DNA of 53,204 bases, from positions 1-53,204 of the forward strand of contig JABGQA010000053.1 in NCBI GenBank assembly GCA_018644665.1, in the 5' to 3' direction. Below the pieces are notes generated by a model. It worked only from the letters and a program-made list of their open reading frames with translations, did not search any database and had not been told where the DNA came from. A program made the position numbers and the translations under genes. Below are positions 1 through 9,388 of the stretch, piece by piece (positions within the stretch are counted from its first letter, which is position 1; each line of letters starts with the position of its first letter). Source of the stretch: Candidatus Poribacteria bacterium. GTDB lineage: Bacteria > Poribacteria > WGA-4E > GCA-2687025.

Positions 1-2654
1 CGTTCGGGTCCGAGTATCTGCTGATAACGTGCGCGGGACTGTTCGTCGTCGGGGCCGCCGTGGCTTCTCTCGCGCGGGGCAATTCGGCGCCGTCGCGCGG
101 TGAGCGACCCGCTGCCGCCTCCGGTGCAGGACCGCGCGCGCGACTGAACCCGTACCTCGTGTCCATCGCCGCGCTCATCGGCGTCACGGCCGTCGCGACT
201 ACAATCGTGGACTACCTGTTCAAGATCGTCGCCGCCGAGGCGTATCCCGAGGAGGCGCAGTTGGCGGCGTTCTTCGGGGCGTTCTACGCGGTCACCGGGG
301 TCGCCGGCCTCTTCATTCAGTTGTTCGCCACCGGCCGGGTGATTCAGCGTTTCGGGATACTGGGCGGATTGCTGCTTCTGCCGATAAGCCTCAGCGTCGG
401 CTCCCTGGCGGCTCTTCTGCGTCCCGTGCTGCTCAGCGTGATCCTCGCGAAGGGGTCGGAGCAGATCGTCAAACAGACGACGCATCAGGCGTCGCTCCAG
501 TTGCTCTGGGTGCCGATCGACACCGCGCAGAAGCGCGCGAGCAAGCCCTTTGTCGACGGGCCAGTGAAGATGGTCGCCGAGGGGGCTGCCGGGGTGCTCA
601 TCTTCCTCGTGGCGCCCTTGGGCGGGCTGCGTTGGCTGAGCGCCATCGCGTTGGCGCTGGTCGGCGTTTGGCTGTTCGTATCCGTCCGCGCGCGGGCCGG
701 TTACATCGCGTCCCTAGCGACGGGCCCGCGACTGGACCTCGAGGACCTGGAACTCGACGTCGCCGACCCGCACGTCACGGACACCGTCGACCGGATGCTG
801 CGATCCGAGGCCGAAACCCAGCAGATAACGGCGCTGGAACTCATCGAACAGGTGGCCCCGGAGCCGTGGGCCGAGTCTCTTGGCGCCTTGTACCGTGACG
901 GCTCGGCCCTGGTGCAGGAGAAGGTGCTCAACGTCGCAGGCGACTCTCCGGCGGTCATCCCGAACGACGAACTCGTCGCGACCATCGAGCGACAGGACTC
1001 CTTCGCGGCTCAGGCAACGCTGCTCATCGGTCGTCGCCGCGCGCCGGGCGTGGCTCCCATGCTGCGTGAGCTGCTCGACCATCCTGAGCCGGCGCAGCAG
1101 GCGGCTGCGGCGGTGGCCCTGCGCGGACTCCGGGCGGACGACGAAGGCGCCGCCGAGACCCGCCTACGCGCACTGCTCCTATCGAACGATCCCGTCGAAC
1201 GGGAAGCGGCGCTCGTCGCGGCCCTGCATGAACCGGACTTCGTGCCGGACGAAGTTCTTACAGCGTCGCTTGGGAGCGCATCCTCCGAAGTTCGGCTCGC
1301 GGCCCTGCGCATCGTCGATGCGTCGCCGAAGCAGTCGCTGCTGCCGGCCGTGGTGCAGACGTTGGGGGACCCGGAGACGCGAGTCGCCGCGCGACGCACG
1401 CTGCGCGCTTTCGCCGACGAAGACGTCCTCTACGATCTCAACCGGGCGTTCCGGCGGCCCGACGCTTCCCGCGATCTGCGCGTCGGCATCGTGCGAGCCA
1501 TCCGCGACGGCGCCAACGCCGGCAGCCTGCGCTCCATGCTCGACCTGCTCGACCGGCAGGATCTGACGGGCGATACGGAGTCGGAGGCGGTCGACGCGCT
1601 GCTGCACCTGGCGAGGGCAACGCCGTTACCCACGGGCGCCGACCGTCGGGTGTTGGCGCACATCCGCCGTTTGGCGAGTCGCGCGTACTGGGGATTCGCG
1701 GCCGAGACGTTGGTCGTAGGCGACGAGGCCGCGTGCCTTCTCGCGCGCGACCACTACCACCAACTCGCCCGCGCCGATGTCGTGACGCTCCTGAAGCTAT
1801 GCGTGATGACTCGGCCGCAGACGCCGGTGGAGACGATCGCGTACCACGTGGACACTCAAGGCGACGGTCTTGCGGACTCGCTGGAGGTTCTCGATAATGT
1901 CGTGCCGCGCGAGGCGCGCGACCTTGTGATGCCGTTGGCGGAGCCGCGCTCCCTCGCGGACAGAGTCGCCGCGGGCAGGGCACTGGGATTGGACCTGCCC
2001 GACGAAGCGCATCAAGTGGTCGTGCCGCTCCTCGAGTCGCCGCGGGCATGGCTCGCCATCGTGGGGAGCGCGTGCGCCGATGACGCCGCTCTCGCGCTGG
2101 TGGACTGGGATTCCGCCACGATCTCGCGGGCAGATGCCGGCGACCTTCCGGGCCACGTGGCCCGCTACACCGAACTCCTGACGGGCGCCGCTTCACCGAG
2201 TGATGAGCAGCGGATGTATTCGGAACTAGAGAAGACGGCATACCTGAAATCGACGGGCTATTTCCGGGACATCCCCGGCGAAGAGGTGTTCTACATCGCC
2301 CAGGTCGCCGAGGAGCAGCACCTCGCGGACGGCGAGTCTCTGTTCGAGGATGGGGATCCGGGCCACTCTCTCTACGCGGTCATCGAGGGAGAGATCCTGC
2401 TGCACAAGGGCGGCCGCGAGGTGAACAGGACGCCGCCACTCGAGCTGCTGGGAGAGATGGGCATCATCAACCAGGCCCCACGGTCACTTGGGGCAGTCGC
2501 GGTTGGCCCGACGATCCTCCTCAGGATCAGCGAGGAGGACTTCCTGCACATCCTCGAGACGCGCGCCGACGTGATGAAGGGCGTCATGCGGCAGGTCATG
2601 CAACGGCTGGACCGCCTTACCAACCTCTACGCCGAGGCCCTGTCAGAGGGCTGA
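1..2654 (+). CDS. MFS nucleotide-transporter-like/HEAT/cNMP-binding fusion protein (5' partial)
   Basis: The reading frame is open from the window edge (first complete codon at base 3), so the GTG at 60 is probably internal. The frame upstream of it still encodes a hydrophobic segment (LLITCAGLFVVGAAVASLA). Counting from that GTG, residues about 30-215 hold several membrane segments resembling the C-terminal half of ATP/ADP-translocase-like (Npt1/Tlc) transporters. Residues about 225-740 are soluble helical HEAT-type repeats. Residues about 745-860 form a cyclic-nucleotide-binding domain with the phosphate-cassette-like string GEMGIINQAPRS. The architecture suggests a membrane protein gated or modulated by a nucleotide; the transported substrate is unknown. 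The stop is TGA at 2652. No operon partner is evident: the next gene begins 156 bases later. Confidence 0.8.
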   Translation, partial: FGSEYLLITCAGLFVVGAAVASLARGNSAPSRGERPAAASGAGPRARLNPYLVSIAALIGVTAVATTIVDYLFKIVAAEAYPEEAQLAAFFGAFYAVTGVAGLFIQLFATGRVIQRFGILGGLLLLPISLSVGSLAALLRPVLLSVILAKGSEQIVKQTTHQASLQLLWVPIDTAQKRASKPFVDGPVKMVAEGAAGVLIFLVAPLGGLRWLSAIALALVGVWLFVSVRARAGYIASLATGPRLDLEDLELDVADPHVTDTVDRMLRSEAETQQITALELIEQVAPEPWAESLGALYRDGSALVQEKVLNVAGDSPAVIPNDELVATIERQDSFAAQATLLIGRRRAPGVAPMLRELLDHPEPAQQAAAAVALRGLRADDEGAAETRLRALLLSNDPVEREAALVAALHEPDFVPDEVLTASLGSASSEVRLAALRIVDASPKQSLLPAVVQTLGDPETRVAARRTLRAFADEDVLYDLNRAFRRPDASRDLRVGIVRAIRDGANAGSLRSMLDLLDRQDLTGDTESEAVDALLHLARATPLPTGADRRVLAHIRRLASRAYWGFAAETLVVGDEAACLLARDHYHQLARADVVTLLKLCVMTRPQTPVETIAYHVDTQGDGLADSLEVLDNVVPREARDLVMPLAEPRSLADRVAAGRALGLDLPDEAHQVVVPLLESPRAWLAIVGSACADDAALALVDWDSATISRADAGDLPGHVARYTELLTGAASPSDEQRMYSELEKTAYLKSTGYFRDIPGEEVFYIAQVAEEQHLADGESLFEDGDPGHSLYAVIEGEILLHKGGREVNRTPPLELLGEMGIINQAPRSLGAVAVGPTILLRISEEDFLHILETRADVMKGVMRQVMQRLDRLTNLYAEALSEG

Positions 2655-2810
2655 TGGCCCGCAACCAATCCTACCGGTCGACGCCGGAGCGCTAGCCCAT
2701 CGCGCCCGCGGCCGTTATCCTCGAACTGAGCGTGCGCCGGCGTCTGGGAAGCCCCATCCATGTCGGGATGCCTCGGGACGGCGTTACCGCGCTGGCGGGA
2801 GGAGACATTG

Positions 2811-3845
2811 ATGGACCGCCAATCTCGCCTTGGGCGCCGCATCCGGGCGTGTCCACCGATCCGTCGAGCGGCGGGGTTCGCGCTCATGGCTCTGCTGTTG
2901 GGATACGCCGCGCATGCCCCTGCGCAGGCGTCTGGAACGTGGATCGCCTTCCACACGGTGCGCGACGGAGACGGTGAGATCTACGTCATGCGGCCCGACG
3001 GAACTGGGCTGCGCAACCTCACCCGCAACCCCTCCGACGACAGGATGCCGATGTGGTCGTCCGCGCGCCGCCAACTCGCCTTCCGGTCGAACCGCAACGA
3101 CGAAGACGCCATCTACACCATGAACGCGGATGGGTCCGGCGTACGGAAGCTCCTCGCATCGCCACCCACCAGCAGATTGGCGTGGTCACCCGATGGGGAG
3201 CGGTTCGCCTTTGCATCCAAACGCGACGGGAACGAACGGATCTACGTGATGGACGCCAACGGCGGGCGCCAACGCCGCATCACGAACGGCGTAGATACCC
3301 TGGCCTATGGCGTGGCTTGGTCTCCCGACAGCCGGCGCGTTGCATTCACCTCCAGTCGCAACGGCCCCCGCATGATCTTCTCGGCGGAGGCGGATGGACA
3401 GATCGTGGACCCGACGCCGCTGGTCGTTCCGGCCGGCGTTGAGGAGGATCCCGCGTGGTCGCCGGACGGCCGCCGCGTGGCGTTCCTGTCCCGGCGCCGT
3501 GACTGGTTCCATAAGGACGTGTGGGTTGCCGACATCGGAGGCGCCAATGCCCGCAACCTCACGCTACGCCCCGACGGGGCGCCGGAGAGGGATGGGTCAG
3601 GACCCTCATGGTCCCCGTATGGACGCCGATTGGCGTACGCGTCGTGGTTGCGTGGCGAACCTGTCTTCAACTACGAGATCTTCGTCACCGACGCGCTCAA
3701 TCCTGACCCGACGCAGTTGACGGATCACCCGGCGCTCGATCTCTCGCCGGTGTGGTTCGATCCCCGTGGACTCGCGGTGTCGCCACTGAACAGCCGCCCA
3801 ACCACCTGGGGATGGCTGAAGGGTTTGGGCGCCCGCCCGCGATGA
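2811..3845 (+). CDS. Exported TolB/PD40-type beta-propeller protein with WGWLK tail
   Basis: A 344-residue predicted periplasmic or surface protein. The start at 2811 is chosen over an in-frame ATG at 2760 because a strong Shine-Dalgarno (GGGAGGAG, 2798-2804) sits 6 bases upstream. A signal peptide covers residues about 18-42 (ALMALLLGYAAHAPAQA). It is followed by PD40/WD40-like blades with repeated IYVM-DADG and WSPDG-R-AF motifs. The last 23 residues contain AVSPLNSRPTTWGWLKGLG, a tail shared with three other exported proteins in this window. The propeller fold is clear; the ligand or function is not. It probably serves as a protein-interaction or ligand-binding scaffold. Confidence 0.85.
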   Translation: MDRQSRLGRRIRACPPIRRAAGFALMALLLGYAAHAPAQASGTWIAFHTVRDGDGEIYVMRPDGTGLRNLTRNPSDDRMPMWSSARRQLAFRSNRNDEDAIYTMNADGSGVRKLLASPPTSRLAWSPDGERFAFASKRDGNERIYVMDANGGRQRRITNGVDTLAYGVAWSPDSRRVAFTSSRNGPRMIFSAEADGQIVDPTPLVVPAGVEEDPAWSPDGRRVAFLSRRRDWFHKDVWVADIGGANARNLTLRPDGAPERDGSGPSWSPYGRRLAYASWLRGEPVFNYEIFVTDALNPDPTQLTDHPALDLSPVWFDPRGLAVSPLNSRPTTWGWLKGLGARPR

Positions 3846-3982
3846 CGGGCCGCGCCGTCTCTCGCTACCTACGGCAGATATGCTCCATTTGGGTGATCGG
3901 TCTGGGGGATGCCGATCCTGCGGCATGGGCGTAACCTACCGGCGCCGACGCGAACGGCACGACCTACCCACGGGGGACAGAC

Positions 3983-4948
3983 ATGACGCTACGATGGGGC
4001 ATCTTGGGCTGCGGCGACGTAGCAGAGCGCAAGGGCGGTCCGCCGCTGTACCAGGAGGAGGGCTCCGACCTCGTCGCGGTCATGCGGCGCGATGCCGCGA
4101 AGGCCGAAGACTTCGCCGAACGACATGGCGCCAAACGCGCCTACTCGGAAGTGGACGACCTGCTGTCGGACACCGAGATCAACGCCGTCTACGTAGCGAC
4201 CACGCCGGACGTGCACTGCGAGCAGACGATCCGGGCCGCCGACGCGGGACTCCACGTCCTGTGCGAGAAGCCCATGGCGATGAACGTCGACGAATGCCGC
4301 CGCATGATCGAGGCGTGTGAGCGCAATAACGTCGTCCTGATGGTGGCGTACTACCGTCGGCTGTACCCGAACATGCTGAAGCTCAAGCAGTTGCTCGACG
4401 ATGGCGCAATCGGGCAGGTCATCCTGGCCCGCGTCAACCAGACGGGCTACTACAATCCAGAGCCGGGGACGGACGGTACCTGGCGAACCGATCCCACACT
4501 GAGCGGGGGAGGCGTCCTTGCCGAGACGGGCTGCCACCGCATCGACCTACTTGGCTGTCTGTTGGGCGACATCGAGTCCGCCCGCGGTTACGCCGCCAAA
4601 GTGCATTGGGACTACCTCGGCGACGACTCGTCGGCGTTCGCGTTGCGGTTCGCGAGTGGCGCCCACGCCACGCTGAACATCAACTGGAACATCGGCGTCG
4701 GGGTCGACGATATCGAGATATACGGCACGGAGGGCGCGCTGCGCGCCGTCGGGCTCGATAGCGGCGCGTTGACCCTTGAGAAGGGCGGCTCCGTGACCGA
4801 TCTGCGCCAACCACGACTTCCGTTCACGCACACGGGGTTGGTACGGAACTTCGTCGCGCATCTCCGCACGGGCGAGCCCATCTGCTGCACCGGCCGCGAC
4901 GCTCTACAGACCGCGCAGGCAATCGAGGACATCTACGCGCAGGACTGA
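3983..4948 (+). CDS. Gfo/Idh/MocA family NAD(P)-dependent oxidoreductase
   Basis: A 321-residue cytoplasmic oxidoreductase. Residues 1-120 form a Rossmann domain: WGILGCGDVAERKGGP at the N-terminus and the family's EKP motif (LCEKPMAMN) near residue 97. The C-terminal half carries the alpha/beta substrate domain, including GGGVLAETGCHRIDLLGCLLG. Members oxidise or reduce sugars, inositols and related polyols with NAD(P); the exact substrate cannot be read here. The ATG is preceded by a purine-rich GGGGGACAG. It converges with the GerMN lipoprotein gene, only 24 bases separating the two stop codons. Confidence 0.9.
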   Translation: MTLRWGILGCGDVAERKGGPPLYQEEGSDLVAVMRRDAAKAEDFAERHGAKRAYSEVDDLLSDTEINAVYVATTPDVHCEQTIRAADAGLHVLCEKPMAMNVDECRRMIEACERNNVVLMVAYYRRLYPNMLKLKQLLDDGAIGQVILARVNQTGYYNPEPGTDGTWRTDPTLSGGGVLAETGCHRIDLLGCLLGDIESARGYAAKVHWDYLGDDSSAFALRFASGAHATLNINWNIGVGVDDIEIYGTEGALRAVGLDSGALTLEKGGSVTDLRQPRLPFTHTGLVRNFVAHLRTGEPICCTGRDALQTAQAIEDIYAQD

Positions 4949-4972
4949 CCGAGGATGGCGGACGGCGCACCC

Positions 4973-5575
4973 CTACGGCTGTAGGACATCGCCGGTGCGA
5001 CCCTCGACGGAGATGACGACATCGTCGATCTCCGGGAACTGCTCGAGCGTCTTCACGATCTGGGCGGCGATGGACGCGGACCAGGCGCTTCCCCCACCGT
5101 ACGCGTGTATCTCGTTCGAGAAGTCCGCGTAGGCCGTCCCGTCCTCAACGCTCAGGCTGAGGAGTTCGACGGCGCCGTGCGTGTATCGGTTTCTCGGTGG
5201 GATATCCTCCATGGAATGCGCTTCCAGGTACGCGGCCAGACCGGCGATCCGTCCGGCTATCACCGCCTCACCGGGCATGGAGTTCGTGAATCCTAGCTCC
5301 TGCTCCTCGGGCGTCGGTCCCTTCAGCATCTCGCGGACGGCCACCGCGGCGATGTCCTCGGACACCGGGACGCGCCGGACGACGGGTTTGGCCATGGCCG
5401 AGTACGACCCGCGTCCGTCCATCATCATCGCCAAGTCGATGAAGTACACCTCGATGTCCACCATCGCCGGATCGGCCTTCTTGCACGCGGACAGGCCGAG
5501 CACGACCATGATCCCGACGAGCGCCAACGCTTTGCCGGCGAGGAATCGCCGACGCGGGGATACTCTCGATGACAT
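4973..5575 (-). CDS. GerMN-domain lipoprotein
   Basis: A 200-residue predicted lipoprotein. Residues about 12-31 form a lipoprotein signal ending in the lipobox LSAC, and the rest is a GerMN domain (EVYFID near the start, PVSEDIAAVAVREMLKGPTPEEQ in the middle, YADFSNEI and QIVKTLEQFPEIDDV near the end). GerMN domains occur in GerM, LpqB and other envelope lipoproteins, so this does not imply sporulation. The ATG at 5575 was chosen because the lipobox then lies at a normal distance; further upstream starts in the same frame (up to 5824) would overlap the divergent gene. No clear Shine-Dalgarno is visible. Confidence 0.75.
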   Translation of the reverse strand: MSSRVSPRRRFLAGKALALVGIMVVLGLSACKKADPAMVDIEVYFIDLAMMMDGRGSYSAMAKPVVRRVPVSEDIAAVAVREMLKGPTPEEQELGFTNSMPGEAVIAGRIAGLAAYLEAHSMEDIPPRNRYTHGAVELLSLSVEDGTAYADFSNEIHAYGGGSAWSASIAAQIVKTLEQFPEIDDVVISVEGRTGDVLQP

Positions 5576-5590
5576 GATTGGGGTGACCAC

Positions 5591-6004
5591 ATGCAACGCC
5601 ATCACAAGAGCCCCTCCTGGATGCACGTAGCCGTGCCGACCATGGTCGCCGTTCTCTTTGGCGCACTCGTCGTGCACCACCTCTGGAACGCACGCGACGC
5701 TGTGGGAGTTGAGGGCATGTCCGAGGCCATCCGCGAAGGGGTGGGCGTCGTCGCGCAGGCTGCGGCTTTGCCCGGCGGCGGCCCCGACGACCTGCGCGAT
5801 GAACTGCGCGCCGTGTACCAGCATCTCGGAGAGCTAGACCGGCGGCTGTCGGCCCTGGAGCGCGACCGTGACGCGTTCAGAGGTGGCGGGTCGGCGTCTG
5901 GGGGCGATGTCACCGCGCTGCGTCAGGGCCTCGAGAAGGTGCAGAGCGAACTGCGCAGGCAGAGCTCCGACTTGCAGTCCCTGCGCGCGGTCGTCGGCCA
6001 TTGA
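5591..6004 (+). CDS. Small membrane-anchored coiled-coil protein, unknown function
   Basis: A 137-residue protein with one N-terminal membrane segment (residues about 11-31) followed by a predicted periplasmic coiled-coil (residues about 65-135; heptads in ELRAVYQHLGELDRRLSALE and LEKVQSELRRQSSDLQSL), interrupted by a Gly-rich linker. An alternative start is the ATG at 5621. The start codon lies just 15 bases from that of the divergent GerMN lipoprotein, so the pair may be functionally linked. I do not recognise a family. The coding call is supported by the membrane segment, the heptad pattern and typical codon use. Confidence 0.6.
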   Translation: MQRHHKSPSWMHVAVPTMVAVLFGALVVHHLWNARDAVGVEGMSEAIREGVGVVAQAAALPGGGPDDLRDELRAVYQHLGELDRRLSALERDRDAFRGGGSASGGDVTALRQGLEKVQSELRRQSSDLQSLRAVVGH

Positions 6005-6214
6005 CGCAAGCGACATGTGCGGGGACGTCTGCGAGCTCGCCACGGGCCGGTAGCTCTGCGCGCCTAGCGCAATGTCTTACTGAGCCGGTCGGAAGGTGGC
6101 GCGGCTAGAGAGCGGCCACGGCCATGAATCCCATCCCATCTAGGGGACGGCGCCCGCGCTCGTCCTGCGGCGCGTGGTAGCCAACACGACCATTGTGGAC
6201 ATTCGGCCGACGGG

Positions 6215-7753
6215 TCAGTTCACGACCGCGGTCTCTTCGGTCTCCGCAGTTTCGGCGGCCTCGGCCGGCGGGTACGCGCCGCTGAGGACTTCACCGACGC
6301 CCACCTCCTGGATGACCCGGAGCGCCTCGGTCAGGGCCTCGTCGTTGTCGCGATCAACGAGGCGTTCGGTGCCGACGTTGAGGTCGAAGATGTTGCGCGC
6401 TTCGAGCCAGATGGTCTTCTCGGAGAGGTGTATGTTCTCCTCCTCCAGCATGGCCGTCAGCTCGGGCAGTGTCGGCTCCAGCGCCGCGAAGTCCTTGGGG
6501 GTTTCGGCGTGTTCGTCCTCGTACCCTTCCAGGAACGCGATCACGAAGTCGTCCACGATCCGTTCGTCGCGCGCGTGTTGGCGAGCGAACGCCTCTTCGT
6601 CTGTGAGGCGGACGGGCTCTACGGGCACGTCGGGGGCGATGCCCTCTCCGTCGATGGACGTGCCGTCCGGCGTGAAGTAGGACGAGATGGTGAGCGACAG
6701 GGCCCCTCCACTCTCCAACTCGAAGCGCTGCTGTACCACGCCCTTGCCGAACGTCTTCTCGCCGACCAGTATGCCGCGATCGTGGTCCTTGATGGCGCCG
6801 GCCACGATTTCTGAGCCGCTGGCGCTGTTGCCGTCGATGAGGATGACAACCTCGACATCGTCGCTCACGAGCAGATCGGCGTCGGCGAGGTATTCACGGT
6901 CGAATTCCCGGCGGCCACCGTCGCGCCCCTTGGTGGAGACTATTCGGCCCTTGGAGAGGAAGGCGTCGGAGACTTCGCGCGCGGCGGTTAGCAGTCCGCC
7001 TCGGTTCGCACGCAAGTCGACGATGATGGACCGCAGGTCGGTCGCGGCTTTCATAGCGTTGACGGCGGCTTCGAACTCCGTCGACGTCTGGTTCTTGAAG
7101 CTGTCGAGCTTGGTGTAGCCGATGCCCGGTTCGAGTATCTCCCACTCAACGCTACGCGGCTTGATGACCTCGCGGGTGAGCGTGATCTCCTTCGTGCCGA
7201 CATGATTGCGCCGCGCCACCGTGATGGTGACCGGCTCGCCCACTCGGCCGCGCAGCTTGGAGACGACATCGTCCATCGTCAGGCCGGTGGGGCCTCCCAG
7301 GACTACCGAGTCGCCGTCGACCTCGATGATCGTGTCGCCAGCCTGAATGCCTTCGCGTCGCGCGGGAGTGTTCGGCAGTACCGAGGACACCTTGACCAGC
7401 GCGCGTTCGCCCTGCCGATCGGCGTAGATGCGTATGCCGAGGCCACCGAACTGGCCGTAGAAGAGATCCTCCCGCTCACGTTGCTGCGCCTGGGGCGCCT
7501 GGTAGAAGGAATACGGGTCGTTCAGCGAGGCGACCGCTCCCTTGATCGCGCCTTCCATCATCTTGTCGACGTCGACGTCCTTGTAGTAGTTCTCGCGGGA
7601 TCGCTCGATGATCTCGGAGAGCTGCTCGACGTACTGGTACATCGAATCCTGACCGCTCTGCGCGCGGCCCTGGTTGTACCACATCAACGCCAACACAACC
7701 GTGATGACGCCAACGGGGAAGATGAAGGATAGTGAGCGGCCGTGCTTCTTCAT
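6215..7753 (-). CDS. S41 family C-terminal processing peptidase (CtpA/Tsp type)
   Basis: A 512-residue periplasmic serine protease. Counting from the chosen ATG: an N-terminal membrane anchor or signal at about 8-25, a PDZ domain at about 100-185 (LGIRIYA, GIQAGDTIIEVDG), and the tail-specific protease domain after that. The catalytic dyad is readable: Ser312 in GNSASGSEI and Lys337 in GEKTFGKG, 25 residues apart as in E. coli Tsp. The C-terminus adds an acidic helical extension with an Ala/Glu/Thr-rich end. The ATG at 7753 is preferred to the one at 7783 because GGAG lies a suitable distance upstream and the signal anchor is then at the N-terminus. These enzymes degrade or mature exported proteins by recognising C-termini. 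Confidence 0.93.
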   Translation of the reverse strand: MKKHGRSLSFIFPVGVITVVLALMWYNQGRAQSGQDSMYQYVEQLSEIIERSRENYYKDVDVDKMMEGAIKGAVASLNDPYSFYQAPQAQQREREDLFYGQFGGLGIRIYADRQGERALVKVSSVLPNTPARREGIQAGDTIIEVDGDSVVLGGPTGLTMDDVVSKLRGRVGEPVTITVARRNHVGTKEITLTREVIKPRSVEWEILEPGIGYTKLDSFKNQTSTEFEAAVNAMKAATDLRSIIVDLRANRGGLLTAAREVSDAFLSKGRIVSTKGRDGGRREFDREYLADADLLVSDDVEVVILIDGNSASGSEIVAGAIKDHDRGILVGEKTFGKGVVQQRFELESGGALSLTISSYFTPDGTSIDGEGIAPDVPVEPVRLTDEEAFARQHARDERIVDDFVIAFLEGYEDEHAETPKDFAALEPTLPELTAMLEEENIHLSEKTIWLEARNIFDLNVGTERLVDRDNDEALTEALRVIQEVGVGEVLSGAYPPAEAAETAETEETAVVN

Positions 7754-7848
7754 GTAGTGCACTCCGTGGACGTTCCTGAGCAAAAGCGCGCGGCCGCCTA
7801 CGTTTCGAAAAGGTGGCGGTCAGTGCCGGGCCAGACAGGGCCGTACAT

Positions 7849-8550
7849 CTAGGATGATACCATCTGGACGCGCCGTTGCATCTGTGCGGCTTCCTCGTCC
7901 GGCGCGCGCAACAACTCCTCGCACAGGCTCTCGAGATCGTCGGCGCCGGCGTAGGTGACTTCGTCGCCCTTATGCTCCGCGAGCGCGAACGGCAGTTCCA
8001 GCCAGCTATAGCATTTGCGGGGAACCTGATCCGCCGGGACGGACAAGGGCTTCGCCGACCGAAACGCACGCAGGCGGAACACCGTCAGGGGGTCTCTGGG
8101 CTTCCAGCGCAGGCGCGCCTCTACGAACGCCCGGGTCCAGATGCCCATGTCCGTCAACGCCGCGATGGACTCGCCCGCCCAGAATTCGTGGACTCCGACC
8201 GTCTCGACGTAGCCCGTGATGGGTATCTCGGCGGGCGTGTGCACGCCGATTCCCAGGCGCTCGGCGTCGTCGGCTTCCCGATGCTGGGTCCTGGACTCCG
8301 TCAGTCGGGTGGCCCAGGGCTCCCTGAGCGTGTCCGTGCCTTCGTCGACGTACTCGAACTGGTGCTCGTAGGTCGGGAAGAGCCAGAAGCGCGCGGCGTC
8401 ACGAAGGAACTGGTTGCCGGGTTCGTGGATGCCTCCCTTGCGGGCCAGATAGCCCACCTCGCCCCGCAGGAGCGCATCAACGGCGACCTGCCATTCCTTA
8501 AGCGCGAGATATGCCGCGTCGTGATCGTATGCAGACACCGCTGCTCCCAT
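7849..8550 (-). CDS. DUF1802 family protein
   Basis: A 233-residue soluble protein. The N-terminus (LALKEWQVAVDALLRGEVGYLARKGG and the FWLFPTYEHQFEYV segment near residue 55) matches the DUF1802 pattern as I know it. No catalytic function is established for this family. The C-terminal region (residues about 150-225) is rich in Trp, Arg and Glu with no motif I recognise. It lies 5 bases downstream of the stop of 8556-9284 going by transcription order (that gene is upstream on the minus strand), so the two could share a transcript. Confidence 0.75.
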   Translation of the reverse strand: MGAAVSAYDHDAAYLALKEWQVAVDALLRGEVGYLARKGGIHEPGNQFLRDAARFWLFPTYEHQFEYVDEGTDTLREPWATRLTESRTQHREADDAERLGIGVHTPAEIPITGYVETVGVHEFWAGESIAALTDMGIWTRAFVEARLRWKPRDPLTVFRLRAFRSAKPLSVPADQVPRKCYSWLELPFALAEHKGDEVTYAGADDLESLCEELLRAPDEEAAQMQRRVQMVSS

Positions 8551-8555
8551 GTTCG

Positions 8556-9284
8556 CTAGCGGGCGTACTTCATGCCGGCCCAGGTAGTGGCGAGCTTGCC
8601 CGCCGCATCGACGGCCAGGGGTAGTGTGTCGCCCTCGCCGAAGAGGATGTCATCATAGTATCCGATGAGATCGACGCCCCCGTCGAATCCTAGCATCAGC
8701 CAGCCGAGCGCCTGGTGCGTCGCCGGGTTGCGCCACGCGAAGTCGTCGGCGACGAGCTTGTCGTCCACGTAGACATCGTAGGTGAAGTTGTCCACGTCCA
8801 TGACTTCGAAGATGTGCTGCCACTGACCCTCGAGGATCGGGGCGACCGGCTGCGCCGCGCCGCCGTCATGCACGCCGACCTGATCGAAGCCGCCGCCCGA
8901 CTGCGACCCGATGCGAATCACGGGCCCGGCGTTCCACTCGCGCACCTCGTCGCCGAAGTAGATGTGTAGCGTGTTCGCGGCGTCTACGGTTGCCACCTGG
9001 AACCAGATGGAGAGGAAGTGCACCCCGCCAGTGATCTTCGGGTCGATGACCCGAACCACCTCCTGATTGGCGCTCACCTCCATGGATTTGCCGGCGCCGT
9101 GGCTCTCCGCGGCGGTGATGAGCGTTGACGCCTGGTTCGCGGGAGCTCCGACCGCCCAGCCGTCCTGTCCGTCGGCTTCGCCCACGTCGAGTCCGTCGAA
9201 GTTCTGCTCGTAGTGTATCGCCGCGGCGTGCGCGGACATCGCAAGCAGCCCCATGACAAGGACCACCGTCCATCTAGTGATCAT
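8556..9284 (-). CDS. Exported LamG/concanavalin-like jelly-roll protein with TTW-LK tail
   Basis: A 242-residue secreted protein. A cleavable signal peptide (residues 1-20, ending AMSAHA) is followed by one beta-rich domain with features of the LamG/ConA-like lectin fold: NFDGL near the N-terminus, FLSIWFQVATV, a GQWQHIFEVMDVDNFTYDVYVDD strand pair and GYYDDILFGEGD. The extreme C-terminus is AVDAAGKLATTWAGMKYAR, a tail also found on three propeller proteins here although this domain is not a propeller. Carbohydrate binding is a reasonable inference for the fold; no catalytic residues are recognised. Confidence 0.75.
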   Translation of the reverse strand: MITRWTVVLVMGLLAMSAHAAAIHYEQNFDGLDVGEADGQDGWAVGAPANQASTLITAAESHGAGKSMEVSANQEVVRVIDPKITGGVHFLSIWFQVATVDAANTLHIYFGDEVREWNAGPVIRIGSQSGGGFDQVGVHDGGAAQPVAPILEGQWQHIFEVMDVDNFTYDVYVDDKLVADDFAWRNPATHQALGWLMLGFDGGVDLIGYYDDILFGEGDTLPLAVDAAGKLATTWAGMKYAR

Positions 9285-9323
9285 GTCCAGTCTCCTCTCC
9301 TTCCCGCGATGCGGGTCCGAGCC

Positions 9324-9329
9324 TATACT
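9324..9329 (+). promoter_or_regulatory. Possible -10 element TATACT upstream of metallopeptidase gene
   Basis: TATACT on the plus strand matches the sigma-70 -10 consensus at 5 of 6 positions, in otherwise GC-rich DNA between the divergent starts at 9284 and 9389. The expected -35 region (9301-9306, TTCCCG) is weak, so this is only a candidate. Confidence 0.3.
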
Positions 9330-9388
9330 TTACGGGTTCGACCATGCCCTCGCAAGGCTGCGAATCGGGCGCGTTGGGACCATCGCAC

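Noticed and set aside
4973..5575. GerMN domain as evidence of sporulation.
   Set aside because: GerMN occurs in lipoproteins of many non-spore-formers and no other sporulation gene is present.
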